From assembly GCF_900142535.1 (NCBI RefSeq), contig NZ_FRBE01000010.1, forward strand, positions 1 to 64,000: a stretch of DNA of 64,000 nucleotides. Reading direction: 5' to 3'. Positions 17,665 through 26,050 of the stretch are shown one piece after another. The translations under genes and the position numbers were made by a program. The stretch is from Fibrobacter sp. UWEL. GTDB lineage: Bacteria > Fibrobacterota > Fibrobacteria > Fibrobacterales > Fibrobacteraceae. Within the stretch, counting starts at the first letter, position 1, and the number at the start of each line of letters is the position of its first letter. The notes beneath the pieces were generated by a model. That model did not search any database. It was not told the origin of the DNA and saw only the letters and a program-made list of their open reading frames with translations.

Positions 17665-18129
17665 ATGGCTGATGATGCCGATATTAAAATATGGCAGTCC
17701 CTTCGTGACGATATTGCACGAATGTTGGAGGGTCGCGATAAGAAGTATTCCGATGTGGTAAAGGAATATTTCAAGACTTATCCGAAGGATGGCGAAAAGA
17801 AGAAGAGAGCTGATGATGGAGAATTCAATTACGTCAACTGCATTGAACGCAAGTATTGGAAAGAGCCTCCAAAGACGGATGCGCAGAAGGAAACTGATTT
17901 CCCAGAACAGAAAAGAATAGTGGCTGCCATTGTATTTTTGAAGAAACTCAAAAAGTTCCTTTCTCAGCAGACTTCGAGTAATCCTGAGCAGCTTCTGATT
18001 ACGCGAAGAGGATTGGAATTTGTTAGCCGTTTTAGAATGAACGTTATTGGCGAGGTCAAGAAGTTTTTGGAAGATCGTAGGTACAAGCCTAAAAAAGATG
18101 CCGATGGCAAAGACGAGTTTGATTTTTAA
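17665..18129 (+). CDS. Unknown cytoplasmic protein
   Basis: 154 residues, hydrophilic and strongly charged, mostly helical (for example IWQSLRDDIARMLEGRDKKY and RIVAAIVFLKKLKKFLSQQ). No signal peptide or known domain. The start at 17665 (MADDADIK) follows a purine-rich AAAAAAGGGA; an upstream ATG at 17608 has no ribosome binding site. It is followed after 6 bases by a lipoprotein gene, so they probably form an operon divergent from the helicase operon. Confidence 0.65.
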   Translation: MADDADIKIWQSLRDDIARMLEGRDKKYSDVVKEYFKTYPKDGEKKKRADDGEFNYVNCIERKYWKEPPKTDAQKETDFPEQKRIVAAIVFLKKLKKFLSQQTSSNPEQLLITRRGLEFVSRFRMNVIGEVKKFLEDRRYKPKKDADGKDEFDF

Positions 18130-18135
18130 AGGTGT

Positions 18136-18987
18136 ATGATGAAAAATTTGGTCATATTATTTATTCTGCTAATACTTACCTCCTGTAATAAGGATTTTAA
18201 GGAAACACTGTCGGATTGCCTTGACGGAATAACTTCAAATGAATCTGAGGCGCAAAGAGCGAAAAAGACATCGGAGTCATCGTATCAGAATGCACAAATT
18301 GATTCCATGCTTTCCGAAACGAAAAAACTGCATTCTGAAATTGATTCCTTGAGAGCGATTCTTTCTGTTGTTGTTGAAAGTGATGGCGGTGACGAGGGGG
18401 ATTCTGAAGTCCTGCCTATGGCAGAAAATTCTGTAGATTCCGTGCAGGAGGTTCAGATGGATTCCGTCGCTTCTGTTCGTGAAGAACCCGTTGCTATTGC
18501 TCAGGAAGATGTTTATGAAATTCCTGACTTCGATGGTGAAAAAGAAGGAAAGGTGACTGAAGGGACTACGTTGATTCCCAAGGAAAAGCCAGCTGAGAAC
18601 CCAGTTGTAGAAACGGTAAATGAAGAAGACTATTCTCAAGAGGAACAAAATTCCGGATGGTGGGGAAGTATCAAAAAGAAAGGAAGAGCAGCCTTTAACA
18701 AGAGTAAGGAATTCGTGCAGGATCATCCCAAAGAGGTGGGGATTGTTGCTGCTGCTGTTGCCACAGTAGCGATTCCTGTTGTTCAAAAAAAATTAAGTTG
18801 TGAAAGATATCCAATTATAGACGAGTATTTAATGATGGTGATGTGCATGAATGCCTGTGAAGACGATTCCGGTGATGCTACCATTGCTGAAGTTTGCGCT
18901 AATCAGATTACTCATTGGGAATGTCAGGAAAATCTAGACAAATCGGAAGCTAAGCAACGTTCAAATTCCTGTCCTCTAGGGCATTAA
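18136..18987 (+). CDS. Lipoprotein with coiled coil and transmembrane-like segment
   Basis: 283 residues. The signal MMKNLVILFILLILTSC carries a lipobox (LTSC). Residues 35-80 form a short coiled coil (SEAQRAKKTSESSYQNA and LSETKKLHSEIDSLRAIL). An acidic Glu/Val/Ser-rich region follows to about 175, then a hydrophobic segment near 208-222 (GIVAAAVATVAIPVV). The C-terminus has six Cys in about 70 residues and probably forms disulfides. Family not recognised. It is the second gene of an operon with the 17665-18129 gene. Confidence 0.7.
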   Translation: MMKNLVILFILLILTSCNKDFKETLSDCLDGITSNESEAQRAKKTSESSYQNAQIDSMLSETKKLHSEIDSLRAILSVVVESDGGDEGDSEVLPMAENSVDSVQEVQMDSVASVREEPVAIAQEDVYEIPDFDGEKEGKVTEGTTLIPKEKPAENPVVETVNEEDYSQEEQNSGWWGSIKKKGRAAFNKSKEFVQDHPKEVGIVAAAVATVAIPVVQKKLSCERYPIIDEYLMMVMCMNACEDDSGDATIAEVCANQITHWECQENLDKSEAKQRSNSCPLGH

Positions 18988-19018
18988 AAAGTTTTTAAGT
19001 TTTCTTCCTGTTTATAGC

Positions 19019-19045
19019 AAAGAGTTTTTTTTGATTAACTCTTTA
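19019..19045 (+). terminator. Probable terminator after the lipoprotein gene
   Basis: Inverted repeat AAAGAGTT / AACTCTTT with a T-rich loop, in AT-rich DNA about 35 bases after the stop codon. There is no strong T run after the right arm, so efficiency is doubtful. Confidence 0.4.
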
Positions 19046-19070
19046 TGTTTATTATAATTTAATTAACCTC

Positions 19071-19099
19071 TTGCTTTAGTTGAAAATTTATTATATATT
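19071..19099 (+). promoter_or_regulatory. Promoter of the higB-higA operon
   Basis: TTGCTT (19071-19076), a 17-base spacer and TATATT (19094-19099). The start site would be near 19106, about 20 bases before the TTG start of higB, and the leader contains GGAGGGGGG. Confidence 0.6.
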
Positions 19100-19128
19100 T
19101 AAAATAAATACAACGATGGAGGGGGGAC

Positions 19129-19446
19129 TTGGAAGTTTCTTTCAAGGATAAAGAACTAGAGAGATGTGCATTAGATGCCAGTTATGGTTTAAGAAAACTT
19201 GGTGCATCTCGAAGTAAGTTGTTTTGGCGAAGGTTGGATAATATTCGGCAGTCTGAAAATTTTGAAAGTTTGCGTTCGCTTCCTGGTCACTTTCACGAAC
19301 TAACAGGAAATCGCGCTAGCGAATGGGCTTGTGACTTGGATCAGCCTTATCGCCTAGTGTTTCGAGCCGGCGAAAATGCAGATGGTAAAATATGGATTGA
19401 GATTACCAGTGCAGAAATTTTAGAAATAGTGGATTACCACAAATAG
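19129..19446 (+). CDS. higB: HigB-like RelE/ParE-family toxin
   Basis: 105 residues. The pattern (F-KDKELERCA at the start, LPGHFHELTGNRASEWACDL, YRLVFRAG and a C-terminal IEITSAEILEIVDYH) is that of RelE/HigB killer proteins, which cleave mRNA at the ribosome. The start codon is TTG at 19129, supported by GGAGGGGGG four bases upstream. It lies 8 bases before a HigA-type gene, the usual toxin-first order of higBA loci. The protein has basic and aromatic residues expected of RelE-fold RNases, but I cannot prove activity. Confidence 0.85.
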   Translation: MEVSFKDKELERCALDASYGLRKLGASRSKLFWRRLDNIRQSENFESLRSLPGHFHELTGNRASEWACDLDQPYRLVFRAGENADGKIWIEITSAEILEIVDYHK

Positions 19447-19454
19447 GAGGCCGT

Positions 19455-20432
19455 ATGTCTGAAATAATTAAAGATTTTGCACCTGCAGTTATTTACCCGC
19501 CAGGAGAAGATTTGGCGGAGAAACTTGAAGAAATGAAAATGGACGCCAATGATTTGGCTTCTCGTATTGGGCGTACTCCAAAAACCATCAATGAAATTTT
19601 AAAGGGCAAATGTTCATTGTCTCTCGACGTCGCAATGGACTTGGAATGCGTTACAGGTATTTCTGCGGAGTATTGGATGCGCAGACAATATAGCTATAGC
19701 AATTTTTTAGCAGGTAAAAAACGAGAAAAGGGTCTACCGTCCGTCCTTGAATGGATGAAGAATTTTCCCCTGGCCGACATGTTAAAACGCAAGTGGATTA
19801 GTGCCCTGCAGGCCCCAGCCGACAAGGTGCAGCCTTTGTTCAAGTTCTTCGCCTTATGTTCATCCAAGGCCTGGGAGAACTATTACTATAAGCAGCAGCT
19901 GAAGGTCGCTTTCCGTATTTCATTGGCGGAATCTCGCGATCCCTATGCCATGTCTGTATGGCTTCGCCGTGGTGAAATATTGGCGGACGAAATCCAGATG
20001 GAAGAGATTCCCGATAAGACCGTCCGCTCCAATATCAAGAACATGCTTCCAGAGTTTATCGCTCTTGCCCAAAAATCTCCGTCAGTAAAAGCTCCGGAGT
20101 TTTTAAAGACCAAGAAAAAGTTGCAGTCCCTCTGCGCCAAGGCGAACATCAAGTTGCTTTATGTAGAAAACTTCAAGACCGCTCCGGTTCATGGAGCCTC
20201 CCGCTGGTACAAGGATATCGCCGTAATCCAGCTTCACGATGGCTTCGAGACGGATGGTGGTTTCTGGTACACTTTCTTCCACGAACTAGGACACATTCTG
20301 TTGCATGGCAAGAAAGAAATGTTCCTAAAGAATGTGGACTACGCTAGCCGTGATTTACTCAAGGATGCAGAAGCGGATACATTCGCCCAAAAGCAAATTG
20401 AAGCTGTGGAGGCCTCTGGTCGCGTATTCTGA
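19455..20432 (+). CDS. higA: HigA-type antitoxin fused to ImmA/IrrE peptidase
   Basis: 325 residues in two parts. Residues 14-85 are a HigA-type helix-turn-helix (GEDLAEKLEEMKMDANDLAS, RTPKTINEILKGK). The C-terminal part carries the zinc-protease motif HELGH at 276-280 inside YTFFHELGHILLHGKKE, followed by EADTFAQ with the likely third ligand: an ImmA/IrrE metallopeptidase. It should neutralise HigB and repress the operon; the peptidase could degrade the antitoxin part or another regulator. The gene follows higB by 8 bases with ribosome binding site AGGAGG. Confidence 0.85.
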   Translation: MSEIIKDFAPAVIYPPGEDLAEKLEEMKMDANDLASRIGRTPKTINEILKGKCSLSLDVAMDLECVTGISAEYWMRRQYSYSNFLAGKKREKGLPSVLEWMKNFPLADMLKRKWISALQAPADKVQPLFKFFALCSSKAWENYYYKQQLKVAFRISLAESRDPYAMSVWLRRGEILADEIQMEEIPDKTVRSNIKNMLPEFIALAQKSPSVKAPEFLKTKKKLQSLCAKANIKLLYVENFKTAPVHGASRWYKDIAVIQLHDGFETDGGFWYTFFHELGHILLHGKKEMFLKNVDYASRDLLKDAEADTFAQKQIEAVEASGRVF

Positions 20433-20437
20433 AATTC

Positions 20438-20466
20438 ATGCGGATATACGTGATATCCCGCATCAG
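20438..20466. terminator. Hairpin between convergent genes
   Basis: Inverted repeat ATGCGGATAT / ATATCCCGCAT with a loop of about 5 bases, right after the HigA stop codon. There is no T run. It may mark the end of the toxin-antitoxin transcript. Confidence 0.4.
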
Positions 20467-20502
20467 CACTGGTTCAAGTTCTTAAGCCGTCTTGCGCAAA
20501 CT

Positions 20503-22086
20503 TTAAGTCGGGTACAAAAATGCGTTCTTTAGATCCTTGGCGCTGTTGCTTGGGCCTGAGGAAGTTTCGCTGGGGGTAGAGGCGTGGGTGGCGTTGTAAC
20601 GACGATCCCCGTCTGCAAAATTGAACTTCCAGTGATTATTGGTGTGGGAGGAATACTTCATCCCTAGTGGGGCGAACAGGTCCAGGTTTCTTTCCAGATC
20701 GTTGCTCTTCATGGCGTTCATGAGATCTGCCTTTAGTTCCTTATAATTCTGGAAGGCGCGCTCTGCGTCGGGATTTGCCTTGATGATGGCGGTCCATAGG
20801 TCGATGGAGCGATTGCCATAGGAATTGCTCTTGCTGGGCGTTTTCTCGATGGCCTTGTGGATTGCGCTGAAAATGGCAATCACAAATTCATCTTCAAATT
20901 TCTCGTTCTCGCTGGGGGCGGTAAGGAGGCCGCCGGACATGCCGTTGCTTGCCTTGCCCAAGCGCCCCTTCAGGGAGATGACCTTTCCCTCGGCTTCCTG
21001 CAGTTTTAACTGGAGGCAATCTCGCTCATCCTGGATCTTGGCGCAGGCGGCGCGAAGTTCGTCGTTCTCCTTGTCGAAATCTTCGCAGAACTTGGTGAAC
21101 TTTTCGTCGGCATTCATGTTGGCCCGCTTATCGGCCTGCTTCATGCGCTTCTTGAGACGGTCAATTTTGTCCTTCAGTTCGTTATTGGACTTGATGAGAG
21201 TCTTTTTGCCATTTTGCTGTTCACGATTCAAGCGCTGGGATTCTTCCAGACGGTCGGACAGTGCGTTGTTCTCGCAGAGGGTTTCCTCGAGACTTTCTTC
21301 CAGTTCTTTAATTCTGGCCTGCAGTTTAGAATAATCGCTGGCGGAATAATCGCCTGCGGAATATTCATTGGGTGAATAATCATTGGGGAAATATTCGGTG
21401 GGCGAATGTTGGATAGCGGGATATTGGTCGGAGGAACATTCCAAAGTGGAATTGTCCGCCGCGGATTGCTCCTGCAAGGAATGTTCTTCCGGCAATTGTT
21501 CTTTTGTTGATTGTTCCCCTACGGATTGTTCCACGATGGAAATCCTTAGGTTCGTTTCGTTCCTGGCAATTCGATCCCACAGGGCGCCTCGGGCTCCTCT
21601 CAGGTAGACGCTCTGGGGAATTTCGCCAAAGTGGAGCTTGGGACATGTGGCGGAATCTTCCGTGGAGAATTCCTGAAGCTGGTGGTGGAGGGAAAGGTAC
21701 GTGCCCTCCATTTTACCGCCGTATGCAAGGTCCAGCGTCGTGAATATATCCGCCTGGATGTTCCCCTCCGGAAGACGGGTTGCCATGAATCTCAGGTTGA
21801 CGACGCTTCCGTCCTTCTGATTGAAATTCCGGTCCAGTCCCAAGAAGTCCAGAGGGATTTCCTCTGTATGCTCCTGGTTGAGAATGCTCCGGATGATTCC
21901 TTCCGAATATTCATATTGTTGTTGCTGGCATAGCCCATCGGCCTGTAGGAATTTGCGGACCCTTTCCAGAAGGGGCCATCGGCATTGGCGATCCAGCTGC
22001 TTGCACCATGGGCTTAAACATTTGGAAATGAGCACTTCCCAGGGAATGTTTCGCAAGGTGTAATGGCTGACAAGTGTAATTGGCAT
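20503..22086 (-). CDS. Coiled-coil protein with pentapeptide-period repeat, paralogue of the 8870-10444 gene
   Basis: 527 residues, family not recognised. Residues 1-180 are a unique N-terminal domain. About 184-255 is a run of 14 or so five-residue units of the type EQSxx changing to (D/E)YSxx (positions 21330-21545). About 255-370 is a coiled coil (LKDKIDRLKKRMKQADKR). The C-terminal 140 residues are homologous to those of the 8870-10444 gene (NSYGNRSIDLW, HTNNHWKFNFADGDRRY, ASTPSETSSGP). The conserved C-terminal domain with variable N-terminal domains suggests a shared partner and different targets. It is convergent with higBA and divergent from the symporter gene. Confidence 0.75.
   Translation of the reverse strand: MPITLVSHYTLRNIPWEVLISKCLSPWCKQLDRQCRWPLLERVRKFLQADGLCQQQQYEYSEGIIRSILNQEHTEEIPLDFLGLDRNFNQKDGSVVNLRFMATRLPEGNIQADIFTTLDLAYGGKMEGTYLSLHHQLQEFSTEDSATCPKLHFGEIPQSVYLRGARGALWDRIARNETNLRISIVEQSVGEQSTKEQLPEEHSLQEQSAADNSTLECSSDQYPAIQHSPTEYFPNDYSPNEYSAGDYSASDYSKLQARIKELEESLEETLCENNALSDRLEESQRLNREQQNGKKTLIKSNNELKDKIDRLKKRMKQADKRANMNADEKFTKFCEDFDKENDELRAACAKIQDERDCLQLKLQEAEGKVISLKGRLGKASNGMSGGLLTAPSENEKFEDEFVIAIFSAIHKAIEKTPSKSNSYGNRSIDLWTAIIKANPDAERAFQNYKELKADLMNAMKSNDLERNLDLFAPLGMKYSSHTNNHWKFNFADGDRRYNATHASTPSETSSGPSNSAKDLKNAFLYPT
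21330..21545 (-). repeat. 15-bp in-frame minisatellite
   Basis: On the minus strand about 14 degenerate 15-bp units encode successive five-residue units, for example GDYSA, SDYSK, NEYSA, NDYSP, TEYFP, and further upstream GEQST, KEQLP, QEQSA. Units near the 3' side are more alike than those near the 5' side, as expected of stepwise duplication and decay. It is not the A(D/N)LXX type of pentapeptide repeat. Confidence 0.75.
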
Positions 22087-22182
22087 AGGGTCCTCGGTTG
22101 TTTCTTCTTATCTCTATCGGGATTGTCGGGTAAACTGTCAACTAATCTTTCTAAATTTCCTCCCAAAATTAGCGAGGTTAGC

Positions 22183-23421
22183 ATGACGCAAAATTCCGAA
22201 ACAAAGAAGGTCAAGTCCGTTAAGAAAACGCAGGTCATTGTCTGGATCGTTGCCCTGATTGTGGGTGCCCTCTTGGGGCTGATTCAGTCCGAAGGTCTCC
22301 AGAACCTGATTAACTTCATTGCTTCTGTTTATACTCGCCTGTTCCAGTTTGTGGCGGTACCTACCATCGCACTTGCCCTCATGACTACTCTTTCTGCTCT
22401 TGGCGTGCAGAAGAATACGGGCAGGATTTTTGGACGTACCATCATTTACACCTTGCTGACCACCTTTGCGGCCGCATTTGTGGGTCTTCTCCTATACAAG
22501 ATTATCGGTCCTGCAAACTTGCCCATGGATCTGGTCAGTGGCGGCGCTGCCGAAGTTCCTCAGAACTTGAGCGCCATGAGTTACTACGATCACTTCTTGA
22601 GCGTTGTTCCCAACAATGTGGTGCAGCCTTTCCTTAGCGGTAATGTGCTGGGTATTTTGATGGTGGCTGCCGCAGTGGGCCTTGGTCTTGCATTCATGCC
22701 GGAATCCGAAAACAAGCATGCCCTCATGAAGGTGGTGCTTGGCCTTCGCGAATTGCTGTTCACCTTGATTCGTGCTCTTGTGTGGGCTTTGCCCCTTGGC
22801 GTTGTGGCTTTCGCTGCCCAGCTTTCCGCACAGGTGAGTGCCGGCGTTGTGGTTGGCTCCCTGGGTAAGTATCTTGCGGTGGTCATGGGCGGTAACGCCG
22901 TGCAGTTCCTCATTGTGCTGCCCCTGTTCCTGCTGGCTCGCGGCCTGAATCCCATTCACGTTCTCAAGAAGATGAGTCCCGCTGTCATGATGGCTTTCTT
23001 CACCAAGAGCTCCGCTGCCACACTTCCTGTGACCATGCAGTCCGCCGAAGATAACCTGAAGGTGAATCCGGAAGTTTCCCGCTTTGTGCTCCCCATTTGC
23101 ACTACCATCAACATGAACGGTTGCGCTGCTTTCATTCTGGTGACCAGCCTTTTCGTGATGCAGAATAGCGGTGTGGAACTGACCCTCGGCACCATGATTA
23201 CCTGGGTGTTCATCTCTGTACTTTCCGCAGTAGGTAACGCAGGTGTTCCCATGGGCTGCTATTTCCTGACCCTCTCCCTGATGGTGGGCATGAACGCCAA
23301 TATCGGTGTCATGGGTGTAATCCTTCCGCTGTATGCTATCATCGACATGATTGAAACTGCAGAAAACGTGTGGAGTGATTCCTGCGTCTGCGCTATGACC
23401 AATAAGGATTTGAGCAAGTGA
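22183..23421 (+). CDS. Dicarboxylate/amino acid:cation symporter (DAACS family)
   Basis: 412 residues with about eight to ten hydrophobic segments and the two hairpin signatures of the glutamate/dicarboxylate symporter family: a Ser-rich loop (FFTKSSAATLPVTMQSAE) and CTTINMNGCAAF, the equivalent of the NMDGT motif. It would import dicarboxylates or acidic amino acids with Na+ or H+. The start at 22183 is chosen for the GAGG ribosome binding site; the frame extends 40 codons upstream. The last base pairs of its stop codon overlap the GTG start of the ChrA gene, so a transport operon begins here. Confidence 0.85.
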   Translation: MTQNSETKKVKSVKKTQVIVWIVALIVGALLGLIQSEGLQNLINFIASVYTRLFQFVAVPTIALALMTTLSALGVQKNTGRIFGRTIIYTLLTTFAAAFVGLLLYKIIGPANLPMDLVSGGAAEVPQNLSAMSYYDHFLSVVPNNVVQPFLSGNVLGILMVAAAVGLGLAFMPESENKHALMKVVLGLRELLFTLIRALVWALPLGVVAFAAQLSAQVSAGVVVGSLGKYLAVVMGGNAVQFLIVLPLFLLARGLNPIHVLKKMSPAVMMAFFTKSSAATLPVTMQSAEDNLKVNPEVSRFVLPICTTINMNGCAAFILVTSLFVMQNSGVELTLGTMITWVFISVLSAVGNAGVPMGCYFLTLSLMVGMNANIGVMGVILPLYAIIDMIETAENVWSDSCVCAMTNKDLSK

Positions 23422-24023
23422 ACGTCTACTTGGACATGTTCCTGACCTTCTTTAAGATCGGGCTATTCACTATTGGTGGTGGATACGCCATGATTCCGCT
23501 GATCGAGGCGGAAATCATCGAGAAGAAGAAGTGGGTAGGGAAGGAAGAATTCCTGGACCTGATGGCCGTCGCCCAGAGTTGTCCCGGCGTGTTTGCCATT
23601 AACATTTCCATCTTTATCGGTTATCGTCTGCGAAAAGTGAGGGGCGCTGTTTTGTGCTGTATGGGGACGGCGCTGCCCTCCTTCATTATCATTTTGCTGA
23701 TCGCATTGTTCTTCCATCAGTTTAAGGATAACGAGATTGTGGCAGCAGCATTCCGAGGCATTCGCCCTGCTGTTGTTGCCCTCATTGCGGTACCTACTTT
23801 CAACCTGGCGAAAAAGGCAAAACTGAATCGTTATACCTTCTGGGTTCCCATCGTAAGCGCCTTGCTCATTTGGCTGTTGGGTGTTTCTCCCGTCCTCATT
23901 ATCATTGCCGCGGGTGTTGTGGGGTATCTGGTTGGTCGCCGCGGTACTCGCAAGGCCCATGAAGTGGCCAAGATCATGGATGAACAACGTAAGGCTGAAG
24001 AAAGCGTGGAGGAAGAAAAATGA
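23418..24023 (+). CDS. chrA: Chromate transporter-family protein, half-size subunit 1
   Basis: 201 residues with one CHR domain. The N-terminal FKIGLFTIGGGYAMIPLIEAEI and AVAQSCPGVFAINISIFIGYR motifs are typical of ChrA proteins, which export chromate or possibly other anions. Start is GTG overlapping the TGA of the symporter gene (GTGA). The next gene is the second half-size ChrA; such short CHR proteins usually work as a pair with opposite membrane orientation. Confidence 0.85.
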   Translation: MNVYLDMFLTFFKIGLFTIGGGYAMIPLIEAEIIEKKKWVGKEEFLDLMAVAQSCPGVFAINISIFIGYRLRKVRGAVLCCMGTALPSFIIILLIALFFHQFKDNEIVAAAFRGIRPAVVALIAVPTFNLAKKAKLNRYTFWVPIVSALLIWLLGVSPVLIIIAAGVVGYLVGRRGTRKAHEVAKIMDEQRKAEESVEEEK

Positions 24024-24649
24024 TCTTTTTCCAGCTATTCGTTACGTTCTTTAAGATTGGGCTGTTCGGCTTTGGGGGCGGCTACGGCATGCTTTCCCTG
24101 ATTCAGCAGGATGTGGTTGTAAAGCATCCCTGGATGAGTTCTGCAGACTTCACGGACATTGTGGCTATTAGCCAGATGACCCCCGGTCCCATCGGAATCA
24201 ATTCCGCCACTTACGCCGGCTACACGGCTTTACAGAATACTGGCGCGGATCCGCTCACTTGCATCTTGGGAAGTGCGGTGGCCACCTTCTCTCTGGTGTT
24301 GCCCTCCCTCATTTTAATGCTTCTCATTAGCCGCTTCTTTATGAAGTACGCCGATCATCCTAAGGTACGCGCCGTGTTCGATGGCTTGCGCCCCGCGGTA
24401 GTGGGCCTGTTGCTTGCCGCAACCCTCGTGCTGATGAATGCGGAAAATTTCGGCAATCCCTTTGTGGAATTGTTTGGCCGCCCCATGGGTGGCGATCCTG
24501 CGCAGACGAAGCAGTTCCTTGTGGGGCTGGTGTTGTTCGTCGTGACTTTTGCCCTGACGAAGGGTATTGCGGTTGGAAATCGCAAAATAAAAATCGGCCC
24601 CATCAAGATGATTGTCTTTGCCGCAGTTATCGGCGCCCTTTTCCTATAG
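24020..24649 (+). CDS. chrA: Chromate transporter-family protein, half-size subunit 2
   Basis: 209 residues with one CHR domain: FKIGLFGFGGGYGMLSLIQQD and AISQMTPGPIGINSATYAGY. It overlaps the previous chrA gene by ATGA and should form the heterodimer partner. The real substrate in this anaerobe-like background is uncertain; chromate is the family annotation, not a demonstrated one. Confidence 0.85.
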   Translation: MIFFQLFVTFFKIGLFGFGGGYGMLSLIQQDVVVKHPWMSSADFTDIVAISQMTPGPIGINSATYAGYTALQNTGADPLTCILGSAVATFSLVLPSLILMLLISRFFMKYADHPKVRAVFDGLRPAVVGLLLAATLVLMNAENFGNPFVELFGRPMGGDPAQTKQFLVGLVLFVVTFALTKGIAVGNRKIKIGPIKMIVFAAVIGALFL

Positions 24650-24657
24650 GAGAAAAT

Positions 24658-25284
24658 ATGAAAAAATTGCTTATTGCTGGATGCTTCGCTCTTGCTGCGT
24701 GGTGTCAGGCAGAATCCCTCATTCCCGAAGGCGATTCCTGGCGCGAGTCCGGAGTCAAGGAAGGAATCTGGGAAACTTACTATGACAACGGCGCTATCGA
24801 AAATAAGGGCGTCTATTCCGACAACAAGATGAACGGTCTGTTCGAATCCTTCTACAAGAATGGAAAGCAGCAGAGTAAGGGCGTCTTTGACAATGGCCGC
24901 AAGCAGGGCCTGTTTGAATTTTTCTATGAAAATGGAAATGTACAGTCCAAGGTCACCTACAGTAGCGATTCTCGCGAGGGGCTGTACGAAGAATATTTCC
25001 AGAATGGCAAGCTGAAAAAGAAGGGCGCCTACAAGGACGACCGTGAAGAAGGTATCTGGGAGAGTTATTACGACAATGGCCAGCTGGAAAGCAAGGGCAG
25101 TTTCCAGAATGGTCGTATGGAAGGCGCCTACGAAGCTTATTACAGCACCGGCAAGCTGAAGGAAAAATGCACCTACAAGAACGGCAAGCGTGAAGGTGCC
25201 TACGAATCCTACTACAGCACTGGCAAGGTTCGTTCCAAGGGCTCTTACGCCCCTAACAAATCTCTTGGATTCTTTGGACTGTAG
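24658..25284 (+). CDS. MORN-like (YwqK-type) repeat protein, secreted
   Basis: 208 residues. A signal peptide (MKKLLIAGCFALAAWCQA) precedes about eight repeats of 23 residues with consensus EGxxExYYxNGxLxxKGxYxxxx. These are MORN_2/YwqK-type beta-hairpin repeats. YwqK proteins are annotated as antitoxins in some databases, but here a signal peptide and no toxin gene argue for an envelope protein. It starts 8 bases after the chrA gene with ribosome binding site AGGAG, so it is part of the transport operon. Confidence 0.8.
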   Translation: MKKLLIAGCFALAAWCQAESLIPEGDSWRESGVKEGIWETYYDNGAIENKGVYSDNKMNGLFESFYKNGKQQSKGVFDNGRKQGLFEFFYENGNVQSKVTYSSDSREGLYEEYFQNGKLKKKGAYKDDREEGIWESYYDNGQLESKGSFQNGRMEGAYEAYYSTGKLKEKCTYKNGKREGAYESYYSTGKVRSKGSYAPNKSLGFFGL

Positions 25285-25295
25285 GAGACGACCAC

Positions 25296-25991
25296 ATGAA
25301 GAAAATTTTATTACCTCTCGTACACTTGTCTCTTGCTGGGTTGTTCCTTGTGGCCTGCGCTGGCCCCCAGAAGTCTACCCCGGGCATTAAGAATAATGAT
25401 GTACCCAAGATTCCCACTATGGATGCAAAGGTCGCTCCTGTAGACACTGCCGCTGTGGATACCATCGGCGTAGACATGGAACCTATTGCGGATACTATTT
25501 CTTCCATTTTCATCAAGAGTAATGACGTTAGCCGCGCTCACAAGTATGTGGATGAGGGCACCCGCGAAGGCGTGTGGGAAACTTACTACTCCAACGGCAA
25601 GGTGGCTGCCAAGGCCAATTACGTGGAAGGTATTCTGGAGGGCATTTTCGAGGTGTTCTATCCCAACGGAAATCCCAAGGAAAAGCTGGCCTACATTCAC
25701 GGCCTTCGTGAAGGTGTATCCGAAGCCTATTACGAAAATGGCAAGATCAAGTCCAAGGGTTCCTGCAAACACAACAAGCTTTACGGCAACTGGGAAACCT
25801 ACTATGAAAACGGCAAGCTGGAAAGCCATGTGGTTTTCGATGAAGGTTTTCCTAACGGACAGTACGAGGAATTTTATCCCAATGGTCAGCTGAAGCTTCA
25901 GGGCAATTACGTCCAGGGCAAGCGAGTGGGCCTGTGGAACGAATACCACGAAAACGGTAAGCTGAAAAAGAAGATGACATACCGCCAGTAG
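25296..25991 (+). CDS. MORN-like repeat lipoprotein
   Basis: 231 residues. The signal MKKILLPLVHLSLAGLFLVAC is a lipoprotein signal with lipobox LVAC. After a spacer of about 60 residues come six YwqK/MORN-type repeats (EGVWETYYSNGKVAAKANY and similar). It follows the secreted repeat protein by 11 bases and is clearly its paralogue, probably by tandem duplication. It ends the operon, with a terminator at 26006-26036. Confidence 0.8.
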   Translation: MKKILLPLVHLSLAGLFLVACAGPQKSTPGIKNNDVPKIPTMDAKVAPVDTAAVDTIGVDMEPIADTISSIFIKSNDVSRAHKYVDEGTREGVWETYYSNGKVAAKANYVEGILEGIFEVFYPNGNPKEKLAYIHGLREGVSEAYYENGKIKSKGSCKHNKLYGNWETYYENGKLESHVVFDEGFPNGQYEEFYPNGQLKLQGNYVQGKRVGLWNEYHENGKLKKKMTYRQ

Positions 25992-26005
25992 TATCTGCTA
26001 GTATT

Positions 26006-26036
26006 GAAAAAGGCTTCGCATCAGCGAAGCCTTTTC
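26006..26036. terminator. Bidirectional terminator
   Basis: AAAAAGGCTTCGC, loop ATCA, GCGAAGCCTTTT. It has A and T runs on both sides and sits between the plus-strand transport operon and the minus-strand glycosyltransferase gene, so it can serve both. Confidence 0.9.
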
Positions 26037-26050
26037 TAAATCCGGATGGT

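Noticed and set aside
21330-21545. CRISPR-like array because of regular short repeats
   Set aside because: The 15-bp units are contiguous, in frame in a protein and without spacers. No CRISPR array or cas gene was seen anywhere in the window.
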